NCBI GenBank assembly: GCA_938044055.1 | Contig: CALIQO010000216.1 | Span: forward strand, 1 to 22,190 | Source: an uncultured Saprospiraceae bacterium | GTDB lineage: Bacteria > Bacteroidota > Bacteroidia > Chitinophagales > Saprospiraceae | Direction: 5' to 3' | DNA length: 22,190 nt | Part shown: piece by piece, positions 1-8,416 of the stretch | Position numbering within the stretch: the stretch's first letter is position 1 | How the letters are laid out: the number at the start of each line of letters is the position of its first letter | The notes under the pieces: generated by a model | The model's database searches: none | The model's input: the letters and a program-made list of their open reading frames with translations, nothing else | What the model was told of the DNA's origin: nothing | Position numbers and translations under genes: made by a program

Positions 1-1
1 G

Positions 2-562
2 CTAGAAAGAGAAACCCACCTTAAGACTTTATCTCCTCAGATGATTTCTGGTCCACTCCAAGGACAACTTTTTAACATTATCTCTAAGATAAAACAACCA
101 CATAAGATTCTTGAAATCGGAACATTTACTGGATACGCTGCCATCTGTCTCGCGCAAGGATTGTCACCTGGAGGAAGCTTGACCACTATTGAATCTAATG
201 TAGAGTTGAAGCATATATCAGAAAAGTTTTTTGCGCAAGCGGGATTGGCAGAAACCATACAACAATTATGGGGTGATGCTAAGGAGATTGTTCCTACCTT
301 AGACGAATTGTACGACATGATCTACATCGATGCCGGAAAGAAAGACTATGGATTATACTTCGACCTTGTCATCGATAAGTTGAACTCAGAAGGTGTCATA
401 CTGGTTGACAATGTTCTGTGGAGCGGCAAGGTTGTAAACAGTCAGAAAGACAAGGATACAGAAATCATGGATGCATTCAATAAGAAGATATTAAACGATG
501 AACGTGTAGAACAAGTTATGCTTCCAGTGCGGGATGGGCTGACAATAATCCTCAAGAAATAA
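2..562 (+). CDS. O-methyltransferase, caffeoyl-CoA OMT-like (5' end outside window)
   Basis: SAM-dependent class I O-methyltransferase of the Methyltransf_3 family, which transfers a methyl group to a hydroxyl, usually of a catechol-like substrate. The frame is open from base 2 and reads LERETHLKTLSPQMISG before the first visible ATG (base 41). That stretch is conserved family sequence, so the true start lies left of the window and perhaps 25-30 residues are missing. Motif I (SAM binding) is ILEIGTFTGYAA. YIDAGKKDY carries the acidic residue expected to bind the divalent metal, and LVDNVLWSGKV is the following conserved block. It ends at TAA 560-562, only 7 bases from the stop of the convergent SIMPL gene. 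The substrate cannot be told from sequence. Family assignment is firm. Confidence 0.93.
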   Translation, partial: LERETHLKTLSPQMISGPLQGQLFNIISKIKQPHKILEIGTFTGYAAICLAQGLSPGGSLTTIESNVELKHISEKFFAQAGLAETIQQLWGDAKEIVPTLDELYDMIYIDAGKKDYGLYFDLVIDKLNSEGVILVDNVLWSGKVVNSQKDKDTEIMDAFNKKILNDERVEQVMLPVRDGLTIILKK

Positions 563-569
563 GATCCAC

Positions 570-1253
570 TCATTTCAATTCGAATACCACATACAACGAC
601 TTAACGAATTTTATCTTTTTAAACTGAGGAGCTTTAATTTTCGATTCCTCTCTACTTCTATAATCTTGATTCATTCCAGTAAAAGAATTTGCCAATTGAT
701 TTATTTCATCATTGCCTCTATCTACAATATGGATGGCTCTACCTATTGATTGACCGATCGGCTGGGTAAGTGCTATGGCTTGATTTCTGGCTTTTACGAT
801 GGCTTTTTCACTGAGTTTACGCTTAAGGGTTTCTTCTTGTGTATACTTGAATCTGGACAATTGGATTCTTCCTACGTTCAGTTGATTTAATTCTGAAATA
901 ACTTTTACAGCTGTATCAGCATCGTTCAATCTCAACTCATATTTTCTGGATTGCTTAATATCTTTTCCGAAAAATTTCGATTGAATTCTACTCCCGAAAT
1001 CTGTGTACTTGAAATTCGCATCTGTATTGATATTTAAAGATTTCAGTTTCGATAATATCTTAGATTCTAATTTGTCTAATTCATCTGATGTTTCTTTTTC
1101 AAGCGTAGTTATTTCCAGAAAAATCGCATCGGGAATTACAAATGTATCTACCTTCACTTGTGTCTGTATTGTATAGATATCACAAGGCTCTATGGATTGA
1201 GAAAATAATCCGCAACTTAATAAAGTCAGAAGAATAACGATTGAAACTTTCAT
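570..1253 (-). CDS. Periplasmic SIMPL-domain (DUF541) protein
   Basis: A 227-residue protein with an N-terminal Sec signal peptide (hydrophobic VSIVILLTLLSCGLFSQ, cleavage near residue 19), so probably periplasmic. A Cys occurs near the signal end, but not in a clear lipobox context. The mature part fits the SIMPL/DUF541 family: a Glu/Lys-rich helix followed by beta strands, then the segment SEKAIVKARNQAIALTQPIG, which resembles the family's conserved 'A..KA...A..lA...G..lG' block near residues 145-170. SIMPL proteins have no settled biochemical role; some are linked to oxidative stress or outer-membrane biology. It lies 91 bases downstream of the Omp85-like gene on the same strand and may share its transcript. 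Family call moderate, function unknown. Confidence 0.7.
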   Translation of the reverse strand: MKVSIVILLTLLSCGLFSQSIEPCDIYTIQTQVKVDTFVIPDAIFLEITTLEKETSDELDKLESKILSKLKSLNINTDANFKYTDFGSRIQSKFFGKDIKQSRKYELRLNDADTAVKVISELNQLNVGRIQLSRFKYTQEETLKRKLSEKAIVKARNQAIALTQPIGQSIGRAIHIVDRGNDEINQLANSFTGMNQDYRSREESKIKAPQFKKIKFVKSLYVVFELK

Positions 1254-1344
1254 ACTTAAGCTTTTACTGATTAACGCTTTTCATAGATGAAGTCGTATAA
1301 TTGCCAGTAGTGTAAGGAAGGTCTAAGTAATTAATTTCTTCTGA

Positions 1345-3132
1345 TTAGAATAAGTTGACATACCCGAAATGAATCTTGGTGTCATCAAAAGCAAGCGGAG
1401 ACCCCAATCGCCTTCCTGCTGCAAAAGAGATATTGAAAATCCCAGCCGGAGTTCCGAAGTTGAGACCTATTCCTACGCCCATAGCTCTGTCCCATATCAA
1501 TGTCCCATTGTCGTCTCTGACTTGAGTCAATCCATAATCTATAAAGGGTAGTGTGATGTATGACAATCGATCTAGAATAATTCTAAACTCTCCAGTAAAG
1601 ACAGAATAGGCTGGAGAAAAAACAGTCTCTTCATTGAATCCACGCAAGAGTCGATTCCCTCCTAATCGATAGAATTCATTATCGAATATCGTTACTTCAT
1701 TATACTTATATGCCGACCGATTAGAAAGGTGGAATGTGGCCCAGTTCTGGAACGGAATGTAGTAATCCAGTTGCATTGATATTTCAGTCTGAAAACTTCT
1801 AAGTTGTAAAGTATCATAGGCCATTGAAAAATCTACATCATCGGAGGACAAGGATACGATGGTGAGATTAGGTCGGATACGTTTCTGCCCTGCTGTAACT
1901 CTAGTCCATATGGACCACCCTTTTCGCGGATTAAATTTATAATCCAGTCGATCCCATCCATAAGTGATTCCGCCTCCCACTGTACTTACATCTAATTGAG
2001 CTGGAAGCCTTTTACTTGAAAGCAGAGAAGTTGTATCTATCTCCACCAGAGTCGAAGAATGAAATTCCCACGAAGCCTTGAGATAACTGTTTCCAGAAAT
2101 AAAGTACTGGATACCGGTAGTTGCATTAAGCTCAAGGAAATTGCTGGTGTTTCTAAACAACTGGAAACTGCCATCTAGGCCAAAAGCTTGTCCCAATATG
2201 AAAGGGTAATTGAATGATAAATTTAAGTCTTGAGTTTCTGGCCTCAGTCGCTTATACTGAACGAAAAACGATTCTCCATTCCCCAGTTTATTGACGAATT
2301 CTCCAGTGAAATCACCCGTGACTGTAAAGGTCTGATTACCATCTACTGTCAGCGGAAGCACCCCTATAATAAAGTCAAAACGGCTCGCATTCTCTCCATC
2401 CAGTGGCAACTGAAAAAAAGCTTTCTCATTCACAAAAGTAATCCTGGGGTCCTCTCTGAATTTTACAAATGAAAGATCGCGGATCTTGTTTTTCATTGTC
2501 AAGATCTGGCGGTGATTATATGCCTTTCCTTTTTCTACCTGTAAGTACCTATGCAAGAAATTCTTAGAAACCTGAGCGGTTCCTAGTATCGTAATTGAAT
2601 CATAGGTTATAAGGGCATTTTTCTCAACGACCAATCGTGAAGCAAGCTTGTTCCTGTCGACTGTAAGTGAGTCTATACTTATCTGGGCAAATGGATATCC
2701 TCTCTCTGCAAGATGAGAAGAAACCTTTTCCTTAATTTCTGCAATGGCAGAAGCATTGAGCACCTTAGTCGACCATTGTGAATTCAGAATACCACTTCCT
2801 TCTAGAATGGGACGGTCCTTAGAATCGATGTGTAACTTATCAAGATTGTAAAGTTCTCCCGCATAGACATGAAAAAGAAAACTTGAATCTACTTGTTCTA
2901 TGCTATCTACATTAAAAATTAGATATCCCTTATTTCTAAAATGACGGGTAAGAGAGTCCGCGTAGAATAACACTTGTGAAGAGTCAATTACGGAAGGAAT
3001 AACTGTGGTCCAGTCCTCTGTTACCTCACTAGAGTCTTTCTGTTCCCAGGAAATAGTATAAGCTTCTTGTGCTCCTATCTGGGAAGTCAAGAAAGTAATT
3101 ATAACCCATAACCATAGTATGCGATAGTTCAT
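1345..3132 (-). CDS. Omp85/BamA-TamA-like outer-membrane protein with POTRA domains
   Basis: A 595-residue protein with a signal peptide (hydrophobic residues about 4-21, cleavage after IGAQ). Residues about 45-225 look like POTRA repeats. The clearest is the third, YDSITILGTAQVSKNFLHRY followed by VEKGKAYNHRQI and a short helix/strand. Residues about 240-595 alternate aromatic and hydrophobic residues like a beta-barrel of the bacterial surface antigen family. LLRGF at residues 495-499 (Arg497) matches the (V/I)RG(F/Y) motif on Omp85 loop 6. The protein ends in Phe, as barrel proteins do. It is shorter than a typical BamA (about 800 residues), so it is more likely a TamA-like or specialised Omp85 member acting in outer-membrane protein or lipid assembly. 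Its partner gene downstream encodes a SIMPL protein. The exact substrate is unknown. Confidence 0.85.
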   Translation of the reverse strand: MNYRILWLWVIITFLTSQIGAQEAYTISWEQKDSSEVTEDWTTVIPSVIDSSQVLFYADSLTRHFRNKGYLIFNVDSIEQVDSSFLFHVYAGELYNLDKLHIDSKDRPILEGSGILNSQWSTKVLNASAIAEIKEKVSSHLAERGYPFAQISIDSLTVDRNKLASRLVVEKNALITYDSITILGTAQVSKNFLHRYLQVEKGKAYNHRQILTMKNKIRDLSFVKFREDPRITFVNEKAFFQLPLDGENASRFDFIIGVLPLTVDGNQTFTVTGDFTGEFVNKLGNGESFFVQYKRLRPETQDLNLSFNYPFILGQAFGLDGSFQLFRNTSNFLELNATTGIQYFISGNSYLKASWEFHSSTLVEIDTTSLLSSKRLPAQLDVSTVGGGITYGWDRLDYKFNPRKGWSIWTRVTAGQKRIRPNLTIVSLSSDDVDFSMAYDTLQLRSFQTEISMQLDYYIPFQNWATFHLSNRSAYKYNEVTIFDNEFYRLGGNRLLRGFNEETVFSPAYSVFTGEFRIILDRLSYITLPFIDYGLTQVRDDNGTLIWDRAMGVGIGLNFGTPAGIFNISFAAGRRLGSPLAFDDTKIHFGYVNLF

Positions 3133-3133
3133 C

Positions 3134-3159
3134 TACCTTTGTGTAACGACATAAAGGTA
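3134..3159. promoter_or_regulatory. Dyad of facing -7-like boxes between Omp85 and hemW genes
   Basis: The plus strand carries TACCTTTG at 3134-3141, a full match to the Bacteroidota -7 consensus TAnnTTTG. The minus strand carries TACCTTTA at 3159-3152 (7 of 8). Together TACCTTT (3134-3140) and AAAGGTA (3153-3159) form a perfect 7-base inverted repeat with a 12-base spacer. The site lies in the 116-base divergent gap between the leftward Omp85-like gene (start 3132) and the rightward hemW (start 3249). It may be two facing promoters or an operator. No convincing -33 TTG was found for either. A second AT-rich palindrome, ATATGA-AA-TCATAT, lies just beyond it around 3167-3182. Confidence 0.4.
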
Positions 3160-3248
3160 TAAAGTGATATGAAATCATATGGCATATGTGGGACCTTACA
3201 TTCAATAATAAAGGAATCGATGAAAGTAGCTACAGAAATTAAGGATTA

Positions 3249-4373
3249 ATGGGAGGAATATATGTACATATCCCTTTCTGCAGAAAAGCTTGTCATTATT
3301 GTAATTTCCACTTTTCTACTTCTCTTAATGCTCGAGACCCTATGATCCAGGCAATCTGTACAGAAATAGAGATGACAGAAGGCTACTTATCGGACAACAA
3401 TATCAGCAGCATATACTTCGGTGGAGGCACACCGAGTATCCTTAATAAAGAAGAACTGTTTCTTATAATGGATAGATTACGTTCCATCTATAACTGGAAA
3501 GAAGAAATAGAAATCACCCTTGAGGCAAATGCTGAAGATATCCATTCCGAAAGATTAGATTTCTGGGCTGAAGCTGGAATAAACAGACTCAGCATGGGTG
3601 TGCAATCCTTCCATAATGAAGATCTTATCCCTATGAATCGCAGCCACGATGCAGTCATTGCTAGAAAATCTCTTGATCTTCTTGCAAGAAGAGGAGATTT
3701 CGATATCAGTATTGATCTAATCTATGGCTCTCCAACTACGACACAAGAAATGTGGGAAGAAAATGTAGATATCTTTCTCAATTATAACATAGATCACCTT
3801 TCTGCATACTGTCTTACAGTGGAGGAAGGGACGGCCCTGCACCATCATATTAAAACCAAGAAAACCCTCCCTCCCGATCCGGAAAAATCCATCGAACAAT
3901 ATGATTACCTCATGGACAAGATGGAAACTCAAGGATACGAACATTATGAAATCTCTAGTTGGGCTAGGGATGGAAAATATGCCTTACACAATGGCAACTA
4001 CTGGAAGCATGTGTCTTACTTAGGAATCGGTCCTTCTGCACATTCATACAATGGTCTAGAAAGAAAATGGAATGTTGCTCATAATGTTAAATACCTAAGC
4101 AGCATAGAATCAGGCACCCTTCCTTATGAATCAGAATTGTTGTCAGAAACCAATCTATTCAATGAAAAAGTGATGACTCAGTTACGCACCATGTGGGGAA
4201 TCGATATAGACGGATTTAAGGAAAAGGAAAAAGAACATTTGCGAAAGCACATCCCTGCTCTTCTTAGAGATGGACTGGTTAGCAACCCTGATAACCGTAT
4301 TGTACTTACGCGGAAGGGCAAGCATATGGCTGACTATGTATCTGCTGAATTAATAAGAGATGAAGATGATTGA
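3249..4373 (+). CDS. hemW: HemW, radical SAM heme chaperone (HemN-like)
   Basis: A 374-residue radical SAM enzyme. The 4Fe-4S motif CxxxCxxC is at Cys11, Cys15 and Cys18. The residue two after the last Cys is Phe20, where true oxygen-independent coproporphyrinogen oxidase (HemN) has a fourth Cys, so HemW is the better call. Further conserved blocks are FGGGTPS (SAM contact), EANAEDI, RLSMGVQSF, DLIYGSP, EISSWA and YLGIGPSAHSY. The C-terminal HemN_C-like winged-helix region (LRTMWGIDIDGF, LLRDGLVS, LTRKGKHMADYV) is complete. HemW binds heme and is thought to deliver it to membrane hemoproteins. AAGGA a few bases before the ATG is a plausible ribosome binding site. The last 14 bases overlap the glycosyltransferase gene, suggesting translational coupling. 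Confidence 0.94.
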   Translation: MGGIYVHIPFCRKACHYCNFHFSTSLNARDPMIQAICTEIEMTEGYLSDNNISSIYFGGGTPSILNKEELFLIMDRLRSIYNWKEEIEITLEANAEDIHSERLDFWAEAGINRLSMGVQSFHNEDLIPMNRSHDAVIARKSLDLLARRGDFDISIDLIYGSPTTTQEMWEENVDIFLNYNIDHLSAYCLTVEEGTALHHHIKTKKTLPPDPEKSIEQYDYLMDKMETQGYEHYEISSWARDGKYALHNGNYWKHVSYLGIGPSAHSYNGLERKWNVAHNVKYLSSIESGTLPYESELLSETNLFNEKVMTQLRTMWGIDIDGFKEKEKEHLRKHIPALLRDGLVSNPDNRIVLTRKGKHMADYVSAELIRDEDD

Positions 4374-5055
4374 TGCATCCCTACATATCATCCTTCCTGC
4401 TTATAATCCAGAGCCTGGCTGGCAAGATCGACTTACAGAGAGACTGCAACCGGTATACGACATATTAAAAGAAAAGTATGGAGTTTCCATAACCCTGGTT
4501 AATGATGGAGGAAAGCCTTTAATCTGGAATTCTCATTCCCTACCGCTGCAGATCATCACACACGATGAGAACAGAGGAAAAGGAGCGGCCATAAGAACAG
4601 CCCTACAACATGCTGAGATGGATCTTGTATTGATAACCGATATAGATATACCGTATGTAGAAGGCGACATGTTGAAGGTTGTACAGGAATTATCTGCAGG
4701 AAGAGAGGTGGTCGTCGGAATCAGAAAACCTCATTATTTCGTCAGTATTCCTCAAAGTAGAAAATGGATATCTAAATCCCTGATATTCTTTAATAAATGG
4801 TTATTGAGAATGAAGTATCCAGACACGCAGGCAGGAATTAAAGGCGTAAGCGGTAGAGGTATTGATGCCATTAAGGCTTCCAAAGTAAGTGGATTTCTCT
4901 ATGAGGTAGAATGGGTAAGAAAAGCTGAAAAACAAAAATTAAATATGTCTTCGATCCAGGTTTCCTTGCGAAAAAACATCCTGCTCTCTGGAATCAATGG
5001 TAAAAAATTGCATCAGCAGGTGCTCAGTTATCTACGACTGCTCCTGGGCAGATAG
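4360..5055 (+). CDS. Family 2 glycosyltransferase, DPM1/GtrB-like, short soluble form
   Basis: A 231-residue GT-A fold glycosyltransferase. Nucleotide-sugar binding blocks are HIILPAYNPEPGW near the N-terminus and LVNDGG near residue 48. HDENRGKGAAIRTAL (about residues 68-82) is the N-x-G-K-G block of polyprenyl-phosphate sugar transferases. TDIDIPY holds a D-x-D metal motif at Asp94 and Asp96. PDTQAGIKG and FLYEVEWV are typical of dolichyl-/undecaprenyl-phosphate mannosyl- or glucosyltransferases. There is no C-terminal pair of membrane helices as in GtrB/DPM fusions. The start may be ATG 4360 or ATG 4366; both lie inside the end of hemW. The 3' end overlaps the convergent gene by 24 bases. 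A gtrA-type flippase gene lies 0.9 kb away on the other strand, a possible partner. Donor and acceptor are not readable from sequence. Confidence 0.85.
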   Translation: MKMIDASLHIILPAYNPEPGWQDRLTERLQPVYDILKEKYGVSITLVNDGGKPLIWNSHSLPLQIITHDENRGKGAAIRTALQHAEMDLVLITDIDIPYVEGDMLKVVQELSAGREVVVGIRKPHYFVSIPQSRKWISKSLIFFNKWLLRMKYPDTQAGIKGVSGRGIDAIKASKVSGFLYEVEWVRKAEKQKLNMSSIQVSLRKNILLSGINGKKLHQQVLSYLRLLLGR

Positions 5056-5382
5056 TTCGTCCCAGTATTCCGCTGCTCTTCTCGTATGTGGAATACAGAT
5101 AGATCCGCCTACAAGATTAGCTATTGAAAAAACCTCATACACTTCTTCCGTTGTAACACCTACTTCATGACAAGTCCCTAGATGATATTTTATACAATCG
5201 TCGCACCTGAGTACCATAGAAGATACTAGCCCGAGCAATTCTTTAACTTTAAGGGATAGTGCACCTTCAGCATAAGTCTGGTGATCCAAACTAAAGAATC
5301 TCTTGAGCACCTTGTTATCTTGACTGAGGATGCGCTCATTCATTTTTTCTCTATAATCGTTAAATTCTTTTATCTGACTCAT
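5032..5382 (-). CDS. AhpD/carboxymuconolactone decarboxylase-like protein with CxxC
   Basis: A 116-residue single-domain protein of the CMD/AhpD family (PF02627 type). The redox motif is Cys60-x-x-Cys63 with His67 three residues on (RCDDCIKYH), the arrangement of AhpD-like thiol-disulfide peroxidase partners. The remaining helices (HEVGVTTEEVYEVFSIANLV, then a conserved-looking His-x-x-x-Ala segment) also fit. A third Cys (71) follows closely. The cysteine pair argues for a redox or alkylhydroperoxidase function rather than lactone decarboxylation, though this is inference. It lies 62 bases below the unknown membrane protein on the same strand. Its stop lies inside the convergent glycosyltransferase gene (24-base overlap). 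Confidence 0.86.
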   Translation of the reverse strand: MSQIKEFNDYREKMNERILSQDNKVLKRFFSLDHQTYAEGALSLKVKELLGLVSSMVLRCDDCIKYHLGTCHEVGVTTEEVYEVFSIANLVGGSICIPHTRRAAEYWDELSAQEQS

Positions 5383-5444
5383 AGGAGTAGTTTCTGTGTC
5401 TAATGATAGTTGAAGATAGGTTGTTTCAATCAGTATGACAATCC

Positions 5445-5906
5445 TTATACAGAGTTTCTATTCTTCTGTCTCCACAAGGATACTATCATCCTTATGGGAA
5501 ACATTACTACAGTAATAAAACCTGCTGTTCCGAAAAACATTTTTTCATATCTGATATACCTTCCGAGGCTGCTCTGTTCTTCTGCAGTCAAGGAAGTTAA
5601 TATACTATTGACCCCGTCCTCATCTAAGAATCTCTGAAAATCATACATGGCATCTAGAAAATAAAAAATCAATGGAATAGGTAGAAAAACCAGGACGGCT
5701 TTAACTTTCTTATTCCAACCAAAAGGGGTATATCTTAGAAGAAAAATATACCGTGTAAGGGTTAAGAATATGATGATGAATATTATGTTAGAAGTATAAA
5801 ATGGGTATTCCATTCCTACACTGGAATATATAGGCAACATAATTAAGCACACAACTACTGCTGTAATTATCCACCATATAAATTCAAGTGTAATCTTACT
5901 TTTCAC
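5445..5906 (-). CDS. Unrecognised four-helix membrane protein next to gtrA
   Basis: I do not recognise a named family. The protein has about four membrane segments: WWIITAVVVCLIMLPIY near the start, NIIFIIIFLTLTRYIFLL, AVLVFLPIPLIFYFL, and a last helix around GFITVVMFPIRMIVSLW. Between helices 3 and 4 lies a soluble, acidic loop of about 40 residues (starting DFQRFLDEDG). Start choice: a GTG at 5906 follows the gtrA stop after one base and gives 153 residues beginning MKSKITLEF. A TTG at 5933 would give 162 residues and overlap gtrA by 26 bases. The GTG looks tidier, but neither is proven. It is tightly linked to gtrA, so a role in glycan or lipid-linked sugar transport is possible, but that is inference from context only. 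Confidence 0.75.
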   Translation of the reverse strand: MKSKITLEFIWWIITAVVVCLIMLPIYSSVGMEYPFYTSNIIFIIIFLTLTRYIFLLRYTPFGWNKKVKAVLVFLPIPLIFYFLDAMYDFQRFLDEDGVNSILTSLTAEEQSSLGRYIRYEKMFFGTAGFITVVMFPIRMIVSLWRQKNRNSV

Positions 5907-5907
5907 G

Positions 5908-6318
5908 TTATAAAAATTTCTTTTCGAAGGCAAATCTCTTCAAGTAAAAGTTATAGAAGAAAATGATACCAGTCACCACCAGCTTAGTTACAATCTGATG
6001 TTCATGTAACCATGTATGTCTATTGAGTAATGATATAAGCCCGACTCCGATGACTAGTCCTATTATTGAAGTAAGCACACTGATGAGAAAGGCTGTTTTA
6101 AGTTTTCTATTTAATTGAAAAATGTATCTTTTCTGTAAGCCAAAATTAATAAGCATTCCTGTTCCTGCGGAAATAACTTGACTAATCTCTGGGATAAAAA
6201 CTCGATTTACTAGCGATAGATAGATTAAGTAATCCGCTATCGTAGCTACCAGGGACGAGCTGGCAAACTTAACTTTAAGTAGAAATAATTTTTTAATTGT
6301 ATTCTTCCCTAGGGACAT
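5908..6318 (-). CDS. GtrA-like membrane protein
   Basis: Small polytopic protein of the GtrA family, 136 residues from the ATG at 6318. Family members are thought to flip polyprenyl-phosphate-linked sugars across the inner membrane. Four hydrophobic segments are visible. The first contains FASSSLVATIADYLIYLSLV, which carries the family's conserved 'G/S..at..d...f..L' pattern. GTGMLINFGLQKRYIF is the typical second segment followed by a basic R/K-Y-x-F. The third begins FLISVLTSIIGL, and the fourth ends FYNFYLKRFAF, like the usual 'nF...r..vF' C-terminus. A longer frame could start at TTG 6345 (145 residues), but the ATG is more likely. The gene lies downstream of ftsH by about 90 bases and is followed almost without a gap by the unknown membrane protein. 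Confidence 0.85.
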   Translation of the reverse strand: MSLGKNTIKKLFLLKVKFASSSLVATIADYLIYLSLVNRVFIPEISQVISAGTGMLINFGLQKRYIFQLNRKLKTAFLISVLTSIIGLVIGVGLISLLNRHTWLHEHQIVTKLVVTGIIFFYNFYLKRFAFEKKFL

Positions 6319-6387
6319 ATGGCAGTCTATCCGTTGATGGTGCAAGACTAATAAAAATAAATCAATGGGCTATTACCCTACCGTACA

Positions 6388-6401
6388 TACTTACAAGTAT
6401 A
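6388..6401 (-). other. Palindrome just after ftsH stop
   Basis: Perfect inverted repeat ATACTT-GT-AAGTAT five to eighteen bases past the ftsH stop, able to fold as a 5-base-pair stem with a TGTA loop. It is AT-rich and lacks a following T run on the coding strand, so it is a poor intrinsic terminator. It could be a weak mRNA 3'-end or a protein-binding site ahead of gtrA. Little more can be said. Confidence 0.25.
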
Positions 6402-6405
6402 AACT

Positions 6406-8349
6406 TTATTCCTCGGGAATTGCTTCACCATTATCAGAATGCTGTGCAGGAAACTCTAGCGTAGGTTCCACATGTGGTCTAGGCCCTACAAGTCGCTCTA
6501 CATCTGACTTTAATAGAACTTCTTTTTCTAATAAAGTCTGAGCTAGAATATTAAGCTCAGTTCTTTTTTCTTTAAGCAGTTCTTGTGCTCGGACATATTG
6601 ACTATCGGCAAGTTCTCTGACTTCTTTATCTATCATAGAAGCCGTATCATCAGAATAAGGTTTATTAAAGTTGTCTTGGCTCATTCCGTAGAATGAGACA
6701 TTACCTACTTTCTCATTCATTCCATAAATAGCAACCATACTGTATGCCATCTTAGTAACTTGATCTAGATCACTCTGCGCTCCTGTAGATATTTTATTAA
6801 ATACGATCTTCTCAGCTGCTCTTCCACCCATGGTCATACACATCCTATCTAGGAGAGCCTCTGTTCTAGTTATATACTCTTCCTTAGGAAGATATTGCGC
6901 ATAACCAAGTGTTCCTATTCCTCTAGGTACTATGGTTACCTTCACCAGAGGGCTAGCATGTTCTAGGAACCATCCACAGATGGCATGACCTGCTTCATGA
7001 TAAGCAATGATTTCTTTCTCTTGGGGAGAAATCAATTTGTTCTTTTTTTCAAGTCCACCGATCACCCTATCTAGTGCGTAATTGAAATCATCAAGATCAA
7101 TTTCCGTTTTATTTCGTCTTGCGGCCACTAGGGCTGCTTCATTACATATATTGGCAATATCGGCACCAGCGAATCCTGGTGTCATTTCAGCAAGAACTAC
7201 TGAACTGATATTAGGATTGGTTTTGATATTCTTAAGGTGTACTTTAAAGATGGCCTCTCTACCTTTTAGATCAGGTGGGTCGATTCCGATCTGTCGATCG
7301 AATCGTCCAGGTCTCATAAGTGCTCTGTCTAAGATGTCATGTCTATTGGTCGCCGCCATCAGAATCACCCCTTTGTCTGTGCTGAAGCCATCCATCTCCA
7401 CTAATAATTGGTTAAGCGTATTTTCACGCTCATCGTTTCCTCCTTGCATCTGGCCTCTTCCTCTGGCTCTGCCGATGGCATCGATCTCATCTATGAATAT
7501 TATACACGGTGCTTTCTCTCTTGCTTGCTTAAACAAGTCTCTTACTCTAGATGCTCCTACTCCGACGAACATCTCTACAAAATCAGAACCTGATATTGAA
7601 AAGAAAGGTACGCCTGCTTCACCGGCAACAGCTTTAGCAAGTAGTGTCTTACCCGTTCCAGGAGGGCCTACAAGTAGGACTCCTTTAGGGATTTTACCTC
7701 CTAGAGAAGTATATTTTTTAGGGTTTTTAAGAAAGTCTACGACCTCCATTACTTCTTCTTTCGCTTCATCAAGTCCTGCTACATCTGCAAATGTTACATT
7801 GACCTTGGTATTCTTATCGAATAGAGTGGCTTTACTCTTGCCGATGCTGAAAATCTGACCGCCAGGTCCACCGCCGCCGCCGCTCATACGCCTCATGACG
7901 AACAACCACAGTGCAATAATTATAAAGAACGGAATCAGCCAACCCATAAGTGGGGCCAGCCAGTTGGTTCTGTTATCATAATATGGATCTATATCTACCC
8001 CCTCTGATTGCAGGCGTATCATCTGATCTTGGAACGATTCCAGACTTCCTATGGTAAATGAAAACTGTGGTTGATTAACATTGAACCGATTGGGTTTCTT
8101 GTCGGGGTATTTATCTTCCAGAATTTCCTTTCTTATATAGACATATCCTTCTCTCGTATCATTGACAATTACAAGGCTATCTATCTCTCCTGCTCTGGCC
8201 ATATCTTCCAGACGCTTCATAGTGATCTCTTCGTTCTTAGTAGTCAGAGATACAGAAAAGTTTATAGCAAAAATTGCAAGGATAATGATGCCATAAATCC
8301 AGTAAGAATTGAAATTGATTTTCTTCGGCTTATTATCTTTATTTTCCAT
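6406..8349 (-). CDS. ftsH: FtsH, membrane-bound ATP-dependent zinc metalloprotease
   Basis: Full-length 647-residue AAA+ protease that degrades misfolded or regulated membrane and cytosolic proteins. The order is a transmembrane helix at about 16-34, a periplasmic domain, a second helix near 131-152 ([19 protein letters not shown]), a glycine-rich linker and the AAA module. Walker A is GPPGTGKT (228-235) and Walker B is FIDEID with Asp287/Glu288. The [13 protein letters not shown] pore loop and the second region of homology ([20 protein letters not shown]) are intact. The zinc-protease motif HEAGH is at 451-455, and the third zinc ligand Asp lies in the [10 protein letters not shown] block. 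The C-terminal tail is acidic. It lies 131 bases downstream of rsfS and has its own candidate promoter at 8417-8448. All catalytic residues are present. Confidence 0.98.
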   Translation of the reverse strand: MENKDNKPKKINFNSYWIYGIIILAIFAINFSVSLTTKNEEITMKRLEDMARAGEIDSLVIVNDTREGYVYIRKEILEDKYPDKKPNRFNVNQPQFSFTIGSLESFQDQMIRLQSEGVDIDPYYDNRTNWLAPLMGWLIPFFIIIALWLFVMRRMSGGGGGPGGQIFSIGKSKATLFDKNTKVNVTFADVAGLDEAKEEVMEVVDFLKNPKKYTSLGGKIPKGVLLVGPPGTGKTLLAKAVAGEAGVPFFSISGSDFVEMFVGVGASRVRDLFKQAREKAPCIIFIDEIDAIGRARGRGQMQGGNDERENTLNQLLVEMDGFSTDKGVILMAATNRHDILDRALMRPGRFDRQIGIDPPDLKGREAIFKVHLKNIKTNPNISSVVLAEMTPGFAGADIANICNEAALVAARRNKTEIDLDDFNYALDRVIGGLEKKNKLISPQEKEIIAYHEAGHAICGWFLEHASPLVKVTIVPRGIGTLGYAQYLPKEEYITRTEALLDRMCMTMGGRAAEKIVFNKISTGAQSDLDQVTKMAYSMVAIYGMNEKVGNVSFYGMSQDNFNKPYSDDTASMIDKEVRELADSQYVRAQELLKEKRTELNILAQTLLEKEVLLKSDVERLVGPRPHVEPTLEFPAQHSDNGEAIPEE

Positions 8350-8416
8350 TAAGTTTATTACTTATTTTAGGCAGAAGATTCTACAATTCTTCTTACTACA
8401 CTTATTGTTATTTCTA

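Noticed and set aside
3249..4373. Annotation as oxygen-independent coproporphyrinogen III oxidase (HemN)
   Set aside because: The position two residues after CxxxCxxC is Phe rather than the Cys characteristic of HemN, and the length and C-terminal blocks fit HemW.
7082..7858. Long plus-strand frame (258 codons) across the ftsH AAA module
   Set aside because: It is antisense to the most conserved part of ftsH, has no recognisable domain, and has a Ser/Pro/Leu-rich composition typical of a reverse-strand shadow.
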